This document shows, in pieces, positions 53,572 through 61,404 of a stretch of 64,000 nucleotides of DNA. The position numbers were made by a program, and so were the translations under genes. Source of the stretch: an uncultured Flavobacteriaceae bacterium (GTDB taxonomy: Bacteria > Bacteroidota > Bacteroidia > Flavobacteriales > Flavobacteriaceae); assembly GCA_947500445.1 (NCBI GenBank), contig CANMSB010000008.1, forward strand, positions 86,715 to 150,714, read 5' to 3'. Under the pieces are notes generated by a model, which saw only the letters and a list, made by a program, of their open reading frames with translations, searched no databases and was not told where the DNA came from. Numbering within the stretch: the first letter of the stretch is position 1; the number at the start of each line of letters is the position of its first letter.

Positions 53572-53934
53572 ATGAAGGCGCTGACCGATCAGGAATTACA
53601 TAATTTGGCCATGAATATCGTGGGTCACCGCCTAGAAGAGGACGGTTTCGAGTTTATGGCGGTAAACAGCGAACTGAAAAAGAATCCGCAGTTTGTTTGT
53701 TTGCGCGATAAAAAATTGCACTTTGTAGTGGTGAAGAGTATCGCGTACCCCGGAGATCCAAAGGATATTGAGCTATACCGTGGCGATCTTTTAAAAATGA
53801 AGGAGCATGCCCTAAAATTTGAAGCGGATACCTATTTCGCTCCTGTTGGTCTGGTAAATGCTACGGATTACGAACTTCCCGTATATTTGAACGAAGAATA
53901 TATTGTCGACTATGATGGACTCATACCAATTTAA
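53572..53934 (+). CDS. Small conserved protein between nqrF and apbE
   Basis: 120 aa from MKALTDQELHNLAMNIVGHRLEEDGFEFMAVN (53557 is an alternative start, but it abuts the terminator and leaves no room for a ribosome site). No TM or signal; mixed alpha/beta with FVCLRDKKLHFVVVKSIAYPGDP. In flavobacteria this protein is often labelled 'Na+-translocating NADH-quinone reductase subunit F', as far as I recall, but it has no FeS, FAD or NAD motif. Its fixed place between nqrF and apbE suggests a role with Na+-NQR or its maturation. It overlaps the apbE start by 23 nt. Confidence 0.8.
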   Translation: MKALTDQELHNLAMNIVGHRLEEDGFEFMAVNSELKKNPQFVCLRDKKLHFVVVKSIAYPGDPKDIELYRGDLLKMKEHALKFEADTYFAPVGLVNATDYELPVYLNEEYIVDYDGLIPI

Positions 53935-55000
53935 TGCCGCTTGCTCCTCTTTAAATGGGCCCTATCGGAAAAGAGCGGGTTTCGGTCGCTTTCTTATGTA
54001 CTTCTTTGTTTGGTGTCTTCTTTGGAGCGTTACGGGATGTGCACCTACGGAAAAGCCTATAGTTCAAAATGAAGCTACCGGAGGAGCTTTGGGGACCTCT
54101 TATAGCATCATTTACCAGTCCGATAGCACCTTGGATTTTCAGACCGCTATCGATTCTGTTTTCGAAGTAGTCAACCGATCGTTGTCCACCTACATCCCCG
54201 ATTCCGATATTTCAAAGATAAACGCCGGGGATACCACCGTGGTGGTCGATACCATGTTCAAGGAGGTTTTTCGCCTTTCCAAAGAAATCCACCAAAACAC
54301 CGATGGCTATTTTGACCCCACGGTAGGGGTTTTGGTCAACGCCTGGGGATTTGGCCCTGGTAAAGCCGTTGTTATGGATAGCGTTCGGGTCGATAGCCTG
54401 TTGCAGTACGTAGGGTTTGACAAGGTAGGCCTCACGGAAATGGGTACGGTAGAAAAGGCGCATCCCAATGTGTATTTTGATTTCAATGCGATCGCTAAGG
54501 GGTACGCTATAGATCGTTTGGCCCTTTTAATGGACCAAAGGGGCATTGCCGACTATTTGTTGGAGGTAGGCGGTGAACTGGTCGCAAAAGGAACGAACAA
54601 GGTGAAGAAGAAACCGTGGACGGTCGGTGTGGACGACCCACAGGTGGAAGAGGGCAGAAAATTAAAACTGTTGTTGCGCCTTACCGATAGGGCCTTGGCG
54701 TCTTCAGGAAACTATCGAAAATTTCGGGTCGATACGCTTACCGGAAAAAAGTATGTGCATACCGTAGACCCGAAAACGGGTTTTACCAAAAGTGCGAACA
54801 CCCTTGCCGCTACCGTTTTGGCTGCTGATTGTGCTACAGCGGACGCCTATGCGACGGCTTTTATGGCCATGGACCTTGACGATGCATTGTCGCTCATTTC
54901 CCGACAGAACGACTTAGAGGCTTATATCGTTTATTTGGAAAGGGGCGTTACCAAGGAATATATGACCGACGGATTTCGGGAATTGGTGGTAACGGACTAG
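53912..55000 (+). CDS. apbE: FAD:protein FMN transferase ApbE
   Basis: 362 aa. A hydrophobic stretch RFLMYFFVWCLLWSVTGCAP looks like a lipoprotein signal (Cys in SVTGC), placing the enzyme outside the inner membrane. The ApbE core shows GTSYSIIYQ, INRSLS-like VNRSLSTYIPDSDISKIN, YFDFNAIAKGYAIDRL, EVGGELVAKG, and the C-terminal HTVDPKTG with ADCATADAYATAFMAM. It covalently attaches FMN to Thr of NqrB and NqrC, encoded just upstream. Several start codons are possible (53912, 53915, 53996). Confidence 0.93.
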   Translation: MMDSYQFNAACSSLNGPYRKRAGFGRFLMYFFVWCLLWSVTGCAPTEKPIVQNEATGGALGTSYSIIYQSDSTLDFQTAIDSVFEVVNRSLSTYIPDSDISKINAGDTTVVVDTMFKEVFRLSKEIHQNTDGYFDPTVGVLVNAWGFGPGKAVVMDSVRVDSLLQYVGFDKVGLTEMGTVEKAHPNVYFDFNAIAKGYAIDRLALLMDQRGIADYLLEVGGELVAKGTNKVKKKPWTVGVDDPQVEEGRKLKLLLRLTDRALASSGNYRKFRVDTLTGKKYVHTVDPKTGFTKSANTLAATVLAADCATADAYATAFMAMDLDDALSLISRQNDLEAYIVYLERGVTKEYMTDGFRELVVTD

Positions 55001-55012
55001 TTTTGATCGGCC

Positions 55013-55777
55013 TTACTTTCGAACAACGGGAATGATCTCACCCTTGGCCAATCGGTAACGTTCTACATCGGCAGCTGAAAGTTGATCGGTATAATCTATT
55101 TCCGATACGGTAAACCCTACCGAACGTAAGGTATCAAAATAATCCCTTCCGTAAACACGAACATGATCGTATTGCCCAAAAATCATGGCCCGTTCCTTTT
55201 TATCGGTAATGCTATCGTCCTCAAAGGTTTTCTCCCTTGTCAAATCCTGTGGGATCTGAAAAACGCCCCATCCACCGGGCCGTAAGACCCGGAACAGTTC
55301 CTGCATGGCCTTCCTATCGTCAGGTATATGTTCCAAAACGTGATTGCAAAGGATAAGGTCGAAGCTATTGTCCTCAAAGGGGAGGTCGCAAATATCGGCC
55401 TTTACGTCGGCCAATGGCGATAGCAAATCTGTGGTGGTGTACTCCAGATTGGGCAATTTTCGAAAACGTTTGTAGAACGCCTGTTCCGGAGCAAAATGCA
55501 ACACTTTGAGTTTATCGGTAAAAAACGGTGTTTCTTGTTTTAAGTAAAGCCAAAGCAGGCGATGGCGTTCCAGGGAGAGCGTGGAGGGCGAAAGAACGTT
55601 CGCTCGCGGACGTTCGTAACCATAGGGTAAAAATTTACGGAACCCCTTCCCATCGATCGGGTCGGTGTAGGTATTGCCCCGAAAGTAGAGCGCAAAGATC
55701 GGGCGCACCCAATAGCTAAGGCGAATGAGTAAGGGCCTTGGAATACGGTTTAAAATAAAGCTGAATAGTTTTGACAC
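55013..55777 (-). CDS. Class I SAM-dependent methyltransferase
   Basis: 254 aa. A hydrophobic, Arg-rich N-terminus (MSKLFSFILNRIPRPLLIRLSYWVRPIFALYF) precedes a Methyltransf_11 domain: LEYTTTDLL, DICDLPFEDNSFDLILCNHVLEHIPDD and LFRVLRPGGWGVFQIP. The usual glycine-rich motif I is replaced by VLHFAPEQAF, as in some lipid- or sugar-modifying members. Starts at GTG 55777; no ATG is near. Downstream of map on the same strand (33-nt gap). Substrate unknown. Confidence 0.85.
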   Translation of the reverse strand: MSKLFSFILNRIPRPLLIRLSYWVRPIFALYFRGNTYTDPIDGKGFRKFLPYGYERPRANVLSPSTLSLERHRLLWLYLKQETPFFTDKLKVLHFAPEQAFYKRFRKLPNLEYTTTDLLSPLADVKADICDLPFEDNSFDLILCNHVLEHIPDDRKAMQELFRVLRPGGWGVFQIPQDLTREKTFEDDSITDKKERAMIFGQYDHVRVYGRDYFDTLRSVGFTVSEIDYTDQLSAADVERYRLAKGEIIPVVRK

Positions 55778-55810
55778 GCTTCGTGGGATTGTTCCGCTCG
55801 GGTCCGTCGA

Positions 55811-56617
55811 TCAGGAGCTTCTAAATTCGTCCTCTTCGTCGCTTTGAATGCCCAAAGCATCGTATATATATTGAAAAGTGGACAGCAGTTCGGGTTTTCC
55901 GTTCACGATAGCCACATCATGCTCAAAATGGGCACTTGGCTTTCCGTCGGCCGTCAAAATGGTCCAACCGTCCTTCAGTTGTTTGATGCGGCGGGTTCCC
56001 ATATTGATCATAGGCTCTATGGCAACGACCATTCCTTCGGCAAATTTTTTCCCCCTACCGCGTTTGCCGTAATTTGGCATTTCCGGACCTTCGTGCAATT
56101 TGGTTCCAAGGCCATGTCCCACCAATTCCCGAACTACACCGTAGCCGTGGCTTTCGCAGTGGTCTTGAATGGCATAGGCGACATCGCCAACGCGATTTCC
56201 TACCCTGAATTGCCGGATGCCCAGATAGAGCGACTCTTTGGCGACCCGCAATAGTTTTTTGGTTTCTTCGGCAACTTCGCCTACTTCGAACGTATAGGCG
56301 TGATCACCATAATAGCCGTTCTTTAAGGATCCGCAATCGACGGAAATAATGTCCCCGTCCTTAAGGGGCTCTTTGTTGGGAATGCCGTGTACCACTTGGG
56401 CATTGGGGCTCATGTTCAGGGTATTGGGAAAGTCGTACATTCCCAAAAATCCAGGTTCGGCTCCCTGCTCGCGAATAAATTCTTCCGCGAGCTTGTCCAA
56501 ATACAGTGCGGTCACCCCAGGTTTGATTTCGGCTGCAAGCATGCCCAAGGTCTTGGAGACCACCAAGGCACTTTCACGCATTAGGGCGATTTGTTCCGGC
56601 GTTTTAATTTTTATCAT
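55811..56617 (-). CDS. map: Type I methionine aminopeptidase
   Basis: 268 aa. It removes the initiator Met from nascent proteins. The five metal ligands are visible in VDCGSLKNGYYGDHAYTF (two Asp), GHGLGTKLHE (His), and AIEPMI and HFEHDVAI (Glu residues); HGIPN supplies a catalytic His. ATG 56617 (MIKIKTPEQ) is chosen: the upstream TTG lies in the -7 box. gpmI lies upstream on the same strand, but map has its own promoter. Confidence 0.95.
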   Translation of the reverse strand: MIKIKTPEQIALMRESALVVSKTLGMLAAEIKPGVTALYLDKLAEEFIREQGAEPGFLGMYDFPNTLNMSPNAQVVHGIPNKEPLKDGDIISVDCGSLKNGYYGDHAYTFEVGEVAEETKKLLRVAKESLYLGIRQFRVGNRVGDVAYAIQDHCESHGYGVVRELVGHGLGTKLHEGPEMPNYGKRGRGKKFAEGMVVAIEPMINMGTRRIKQLKDGWTILTADGKPSAHFEHDVAIVNGKPELLSTFQYIYDALGIQSDEEDEFRSS

Positions 56618-56623
56618 AGGACA

Positions 56624-56631
56624 CAAAGGTA
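56624..56631 (-). promoter_or_regulatory. -7 element of map promoter
   Basis: TACCTTTG on the minus strand ends 6 nt before the ATG, so the mRNA would be nearly leaderless. Confidence 0.45.
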
Positions 56632-56648
56632 AAGATTTCGACCAAGGG

Positions 56649-58166
56649 TCATACCAACGATTTTTGCGTCATTTCCTCCGGTTGTGCGATGCCCAACAAC
56701 GCCAAAATGGTCGGTGCAATGTCGCCCAACACCCCATCGGCTATCTTGGTCAGTTCCGGATCTACTAGTATCAGTGGTACGGGATTGGTGGTATGGGCCG
56801 TATTGGGGCTTCCATCGGGATTGACCATGGTATCGCAATTGCCGTGATCGGCGATAACAATGGTGCTGTAACCATTTTCAAGCCCCGCCGTAATAACGGC
56901 CTTCGCGCAATCGTCCACTACTTCGCAGGCCTTTACGGCAGCTTTCATATCACCGGTATGGCCTACCATATCGGGATTGGCAAAGTTCAAGCATACAAAA
57001 TCGGTAGCCCCTTTTTGCAGTTCGGGAATAATGGCATCCCGAATGTCATAGGCACTCATTTCCGGCTGTAGGTCATAGGTAGCTACCTTTGGGGAGGGGC
57101 ATAAAAGGCGTTGTTCCCCTTCAAACGGCGTTTCCCGTCCTCCGTTAAAGAAAAAGGTAACGTGCGGGTACTTTTCCGTTTCCGCAATACGGATCTGTTT
57201 TTTTCCGGCCTTGGCCAAAACTTCACCAAGGGTGGCGGTAATATTATCTTTGTTGTAAACCACATGTACCCCTTTGAACGATTCGTCGTAATTGGTCAGT
57301 GTAACGTAATGTAAGGGTAGGGGTTTGGTTCCCTGCTCGGGAAACTCCGCCTGGTTGAGCATCTGTGTAAGTTCTCGGCCCCGATCGGTTCTAAAATTAA
57401 AAAAGATGACCACATCTCCTTCATTTATGGTGGCTAGGGCGTTCCCCTCTTTATCGGCCGCAACAATGGGTTTTATGAACTCGTCGGTAATCTTGTCGTT
57501 ATAGCTTTGTGCTATGGTTTCCGAAATGTTGGTCGATTTAGCGCCTACGCCGTTTACCAACAGGTCATAGGCCAGCTTCACCCGTTCCCAGCGCTGATCA
57601 CGGTCCATGGCGTAATACCTTCCGATGACCGAGGCAAGCTTGGCATTTTTGCCTTCACAAAAAGCCGATACCGTATCCAAAAAACCTTTTCCGCTTTTTG
57701 GATCTACGTCCCTACCATCGGTAAAGGCATGTACGAACATTTCAGGTACACCAAAATCGTCTCCCGCCTGTATCAACCCTTTCAGATGTTCAATATGACT
57801 GTGAACGCCCCCATCGCTGACGAGACCCAAAAAATGTACCGGTTTGCGGTTTTCTTTAGCATAGGCAAATGCGGTTTGAAGTACCGCTTCGTCCTTTAGG
57901 GTGTTTTCTTTTACGGCCAAATTTATCTTGGCAAGGTCCTGATACACGATCCTACCGGCACCAAGGTTCATATGCCCCACTTCACTATTTCCCATCTGGC
58001 CCTCGGGCAACCCTACGTTCATTCCATCGGTGAGCAGATTGGCATTGGGGTATTCTTTATAAAGACTGTCTATAAAAGGAGTGTGGGCCTGTGCAATGGC
58101 CGAAACGGAAGGGTCTGGAGATTTTCCCCAACCGTCCAAAATCATCAGTACAACTTTTTTGTTCAT
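56649..58166 (-). CDS. gpmI: 2,3-bisphosphoglycerate-independent phosphoglycerate mutase
   Basis: 505 aa, Mn-dependent iPGM of glycolysis. NKKVVLMILDGWG gives the N-terminal metal Asp, GNSEVGHMNLGAGR the catalytic Ser62, HAFTDGRDVDPKSG and VIGRYYAMDRDQRW the substrate site, and IADHGNCDTM plus PNTAHTTNPVPLIL the remaining metal ligands. The frame runs 8 codons further upstream, but a TAAATTTG -7 box overlaps that extension, so ATG 58166 is chosen. Confidence 0.97.
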   Translation of the reverse strand: MNKKVVLMILDGWGKSPDPSVSAIAQAHTPFIDSLYKEYPNANLLTDGMNVGLPEGQMGNSEVGHMNLGAGRIVYQDLAKINLAVKENTLKDEAVLQTAFAYAKENRKPVHFLGLVSDGGVHSHIEHLKGLIQAGDDFGVPEMFVHAFTDGRDVDPKSGKGFLDTVSAFCEGKNAKLASVIGRYYAMDRDQRWERVKLAYDLLVNGVGAKSTNISETIAQSYNDKITDEFIKPIVAADKEGNALATINEGDVVIFFNFRTDRGRELTQMLNQAEFPEQGTKPLPLHYVTLTNYDESFKGVHVVYNKDNITATLGEVLAKAGKKQIRIAETEKYPHVTFFFNGGRETPFEGEQRLLCPSPKVATYDLQPEMSAYDIRDAIIPELQKGATDFVCLNFANPDMVGHTGDMKAAVKACEVVDDCAKAVITAGLENGYSTIVIADHGNCDTMVNPDGSPNTAHTTNPVPLILVDPELTKIADGVLGDIAPTILALLGIAQPEEMTQKSLV

Positions 58167-58171
58167 GCTAT

Positions 58172-58179
58172 CAAATTTA
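58172..58179 (-). promoter_or_regulatory. -7 element of gpmI promoter
   Basis: TAAATTTG on the minus strand ends 5 nt before the ATG, predicting a leaderless transcript. Confidence 0.45.
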
Positions 58180-58616
58180 AACAGCTTCAAATGTAGCCCT
58201 CTTTCCGAAGTTATTCAACTAATTGTCCATCGCTTTTTACCTGCGTGAGCGACAGACCTGCATAGCACTTCTTTGGACTATTTGGATTGAAGCAAAAATC
58301 AGCAATTAAACAGCTTTAAAAGCCAGAAAAGACTTTTTAAACTTCATCGTAGGGTTATTAGAGCAAAAAAGACGAAACCAGTACCGTAAAGGGGAACTTT
58401 TGAACCGATTTAAAACAACCATTCAAGACGCTTTCATATCATACCATTTTAACTTTGAAATGGTATAAAGGGAAACGAAGTACGTGGACCATTATGTTAA
58501 TATTGAGTCAATTAACAGTTTTGGTGAAACAAAAAAGAAATATAGCAGTCTTTATATATAGTAAGGAAACAAATTCATCAATCAGCCTATCTTATGATAG
58601 GTCTAAATCAATTATT
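58180..58616. other. Divergent intergenic region gpmI / ankyrin gene
   Basis: Contains the inverted repeat at 58441-58466. An open frame from 58455 leads into the ankyrin gene, but its first 54 codons do not look like protein (the signal peptide starts at codon 55). Otherwise nothing recognised. Confidence 0.4.
58441..58466. repeat. ATACCATTT-family inverted repeat
   Basis: ATACCATTT (58441-58449) and AAATGGTAT (58458-58466) around TAACTTTG. Its reverse complement equals the 41562 copy apart from the middle bases (TT in place of C). Confidence 0.7.
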
Positions 58617-59003
58617 ATGAGAAAAACTGCAGTATGCTTGGGCATGGCCCTAATGACAATGTTGACTGGTTCACTTATGGCAAATGCCAATGAATCTTCG
58701 TCCGAAACGCAACCATTGGCGGTTTACTCCGTTAAGATCAATTCTTTTTGTAAGGCGATAGTGCAAGGAGATACCGCTACGGTTAAACGGCTGATCGCAC
58801 TTGGGGAAGATGTAAACCAAAAATCTTTAGGGATGACACCGGCCATTTTTGCCGCCCGTTTCAATAAGGTTGAAATACTTCAATTACTGATTGAAAATGG
58901 GGCCGATCTCGGCCAAAAGTGTGACAAGGGATGGACGATTAAAAAACATGCGGAACTTTCCAAGGCGACGGATGTTTTGGCGGTATTGGAATCAAAAATG
59001 TAA
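58617..59003 (+). CDS. Small secreted ankyrin-repeat protein
   Basis: 128 aa from MRKTAVCLGMALMTMLTGSLMANA, a signal peptide. The mature protein has two to three ankyrin repeats: INSFCKAIVQGDTATVKRLIALGEDVNQKSLG, MTPAIFAARFNKVEILQLLIENGADLGQKCDKG and a degenerate WTIKKHAELSKATDVLAVLESK. Ankyrin repeats bind proteins; the partner is unknown. The gene stands alone, with an inverted repeat touching its stop codon, a terminator behind it, and ATACCATTT-family elements on both sides. Confidence 0.85.
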   Translation: MRKTAVCLGMALMTMLTGSLMANANESSSETQPLAVYSVKINSFCKAIVQGDTATVKRLIALGEDVNQKSLGMTPAIFAARFNKVEILQLLIENGADLGQKCDKGWTIKKHAELSKATDVLAVLESKM

Positions 59004-59021
59004 TACCATTTTAAATGGTAT
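59003..59021. repeat. ATACCATTT-family inverted repeat touching the stop codon
   Basis: ATACCATTT-T-AAATGGTAT; 9-bp arms with a single-base spacer. The last base of the TAA stop codon is its first base. Confidence 0.7.
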
Positions 59022-59048
59022 AGGACGCTTTAGTGTTTATTTACCCGA

Positions 59049-59082
59049 AAGCCCCCTAAGATAATGTTCTTAGGGGGCTTTT
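59049..59082 (+). terminator. Rho-independent terminator after the ankyrin gene
   Basis: 12-bp perfect stem AAGCCCCCTAAG / CTTAGGGGGCTT with an 8-nt loop and TTTT tail. The rest of the 300-nt gap to 59303 shows only the repeat at 59262-59286. Confidence 0.85.
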
Positions 59083-59261
59083 CAATGTCGGTTCGTCTAC
59101 CGTCGAAATGGCTTGCAGCGTTCAGGCGAATACTACCGATTGCTAATTAAAATGAACCATTGGTACAACGCCAGTTTTACACGTATCGACAGTAAACTTT
59201 TATGGCGCGCGGCGTATTACCAGTGTTCTCGCAAAAGCAATTACGTAAAAGCGACACCATA

Positions 59262-59286
59262 AACCATTTAAAAGTTAAAATGGTAT
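59262..59286. repeat. ATACCATTT-family inverted repeat, opposite orientation
   Basis: AACCATTTAAAAGTTAAAAT followed by GGTAT. Its reverse complement matches the 58441 copy at nearly all positions, so these two copies are mutually inverted around the ankyrin gene. Confidence 0.55.
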
Positions 59287-59303
59287 TAGTTCACCGATAG
59301 CTA

Positions 59304-59471
59304 TTAAAATTCAAAGCCGTTCATGGCCCGGTCCATTAAGGCGTAAACTGCCATAAACAGCATAAATGCCGCGAAAATGGAATAAACCTTTAGCAGAACA
59401 ACGGCCAGTAGCGGTCTGCAATCCTGAAAAGCCTGTGCATACAGGTTGCGAAAGTGTATTAGTGTTCCCAT
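59304..59471 (-). CDS. Small membrane protein, 55 aa
   Basis: MGTLIHFRNLYAQAFQDCRPLLAVVLLKVYSIFAAFMLFMAVYALMDRAMNGFEF. It has a hydrophilic start and one or two hydrophobic segments (residues about 20-48), so probably membrane-bound. I recall similar 55-60-residue proteins in other flavobacteria (perhaps DUF6747), but I am not certain of the name. The ATG at 59471 is preferred to an in-frame one nine codons upstream. No function is proposed. Confidence 0.55.
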   Translation of the reverse strand: MGTLIHFRNLYAQAFQDCRPLLAVVLLKVYSIFAAFMLFMAVYALMDRAMNGFEF

Positions 59472-59683
59472 TATAGTTTGATTTAAAAGATTAAACAACG
59501 CTATAAGGGTTAAATCTGAGGCAAAATAAGTCTTTGGGACGGGCTAAAAGTAATTAAAAAAAGAGAGAAAAAGAGGTGATTATCAATTAATTAACATGCC
59601 GTTCGTCGAAAATACGGCGCAGTTGGTCGGAAGTTTTATGATTGTTTTCATATTCGCTATCAGACGAATAGCATGGAACGGTA

Positions 59684-60448
59684 TTACGCTTTTTTATATT
59701 TTGCGATTGCTTCCCGTATTTTTTGAATGCGATTTTCGGGATCGGGGTGGGTACTCTGAAATTCCGGTACGCGGTTCGGGCCGGCAGCGGCCTTTAAAAT
59801 TTTCATAACGGTTATCATTTCTTCAGGATCGTAACCCGCCTGAATCATGAACAGCACTCCCAGTTCGTCACTTTCGAGTTCGTCGCCACGCCCGTTTTTT
59901 AATAAGGTGTTTTGCCCGATTCCGTTTACGAGCCCTCCCATATCGCCTCCTACCGAAGCGCCCATGCTTACCGTACGCCAAAAATCGCTTTCTGCAATAC
60001 GTTCGGCCGAATGCCTTCCGATAACGTGCCCAATTTCATGTCCCATGACTCCTGCCAATTGGGCTTCGTTAAGTTGCGAAAACAGGGCGTAGGTAATAAA
60101 ACACTGTCCGCCGGGAAGTGCAAATGCGTTAATGGCCTTATCATCGGCCAATAAATGAAAATCGAATTGATAAGGAGTGTCACGCGCCAAACTACTGTTT
60201 ACGAGTTTCTTTCCTACACCGTCAACGAACGCCTGCAATCTTTCATCGGGATAAAGCCCACCATGTTGCTGCGCCATTTGCGGGGCGCTTTGAAGGCCTA
60301 TCGCAATTTCTTGTTCCGGACTCATATTAATGGTCTGTACGCGACCGGTATACGGGTTCTCCTCTTTGCTATTGCATTTTTTGACAAAGGCAAAGGCCAC
60401 TATGGCCAAGCCTATAAAAATCCGGATTTTCCAACTACTTCTTCTCAT
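59684..60448 (-). CDS. M48-family metalloprotease
   Basis: 254 aa. One N-terminal membrane anchor (residues 8-23, IRIFIGLAIVAFAFVK), then a peptidase M48 domain with HEIGHVIGRHSAE (zinc ligands and catalytic Glu) and the distal Glu ligand in GDELESDELGV. LGQNTLL, AGYDPEEM and STHPDPENRI are typical of the BepA/LoiP group that clears misfolded outer-membrane proteins. Placed in the periplasm or on the membrane. The M15 gene upstream ends 38 nt before its start. Confidence 0.9.
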   Translation of the reverse strand: MRRSSWKIRIFIGLAIVAFAFVKKCNSKEENPYTGRVQTINMSPEQEIAIGLQSAPQMAQQHGGLYPDERLQAFVDGVGKKLVNSSLARDTPYQFDFHLLADDKAINAFALPGGQCFITYALFSQLNEAQLAGVMGHEIGHVIGRHSAERIAESDFWRTVSMGASVGGDMGGLVNGIGQNTLLKNGRGDELESDELGVLFMIQAGYDPEEMITVMKILKAAAGPNRVPEFQSTHPDPENRIQKIREAIAKYKKA

Positions 60449-60485
60449 ATTGACCGATTGTGATAGGGTTCAAGATACAAAAGAC

Positions 60486-61220
60486 TTACAGAAGTTCTTT
60501 ATTGATATCCAAGATATTGTCTTGGATGTAGTTCGTTAGAAAACCATTGGTAAAATGTTCGCTCCCGATAAAATCTTCCTGTTCCAATAAGGTCAAAATA
60601 TTCTTTTTCCTGAACTGTGTAAGCATGGGTACGGACAAGGGTGCAAAACTGTAGTGCCAGGGCTCGAACTTGAATCCCTTTCTTTTTGCGTCATCGGTAT
60701 ACACCAGATAAAAATCGAAGGTATTCGCATGTTCGTCCATCCATTTTTTGAAATCCTCATAAGGTCCGCCTGAACCAAATTTACTGGGCACCAAAACATC
60801 GCCCGTTACGGTTTTGTTTCCGTCTACCAAGTCGATATCAGTTCCCCAATGATGACGGCTCGTGCCCGGTATGGTGGAATATTCGATGATTTTATCGATT
60901 GCGGCCATCGGGGTCAGGTTATCGTCATCGGTGTACCGAATGAACTTTCGTTCCCAAATGCCGGCCTGTCTTTCAAAATTTCGGTAACTAGATACTACCT
61001 TTAGATCGATCCCATCTTCATAAGCGGCCTTTTTCATTTCTACAAAGGCATCATGGGCGGTCGCCCTGAGGTTGATTCCTTTTCCGAAAAGAGCGATGTC
61101 GGTTTTACCCATTAGTTCCAGTATGGAATAGGAAACTTCTTGTGACATTGCAATCTGGGGTACGGTAGCTAAGGCAAGGCCTGCGGCACTACTTTTTTTA
61201 ATGAATGACCTTCTTTGCAT
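60486..61220 (-). CDS. M15-family (VanY-type) carboxypeptidase, Tat-exported
   Basis: 244 aa. MQRRSFIKKSSAAGLALATVP is a twin-arginine signal (RRSFIKK). The catalytic core has SRHHWGTDIDLV (His and Asp zinc ligands) and FEPWHYSF (catalytic Glu and third ligand His). VanY-type enzymes trim D-Ala-D-Ala peptides of peptidoglycan. Together with the M48 peptidase downstream it suggests envelope maintenance. Tat export is inferred from the signal. Confidence 0.9.
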   Translation of the reverse strand: MQRRSFIKKSSAAGLALATVPQIAMSQEVSYSILELMGKTDIALFGKGINLRATAHDAFVEMKKAAYEDGIDLKVVSSYRNFERQAGIWERKFIRYTDDDNLTPMAAIDKIIEYSTIPGTSRHHWGTDIDLVDGNKTVTGDVLVPSKFGSGGPYEDFKKWMDEHANTFDFYLVYTDDAKRKGFKFEPWHYSFAPLSVPMLTQFRKKNILTLLEQEDFIGSEHFTNGFLTNYIQDNILDINKELL

Positions 61221-61404
61221 AATCGATGGTTTTTTTTGGATAGTTTATAATTTAAATAGCAATGGTAAAGGATGAAAATGATGTCGTTTTTAGCCGAGCA
61301 ATTACGTGATGATTCCCAAAGTTACTATTTTTCTTGTTGTTGTTTTGCTTAAGTTCAACTATCGTACCAAAGACAGCATATATGGGAATTGACCATACGT
61401 TTCC

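Noticed and set aside
58455..58616. 54-codon N-terminal extension of the ankyrin protein
   Set aside because: It begins inside an inverted repeat, and a proper signal peptide starts at 58617.
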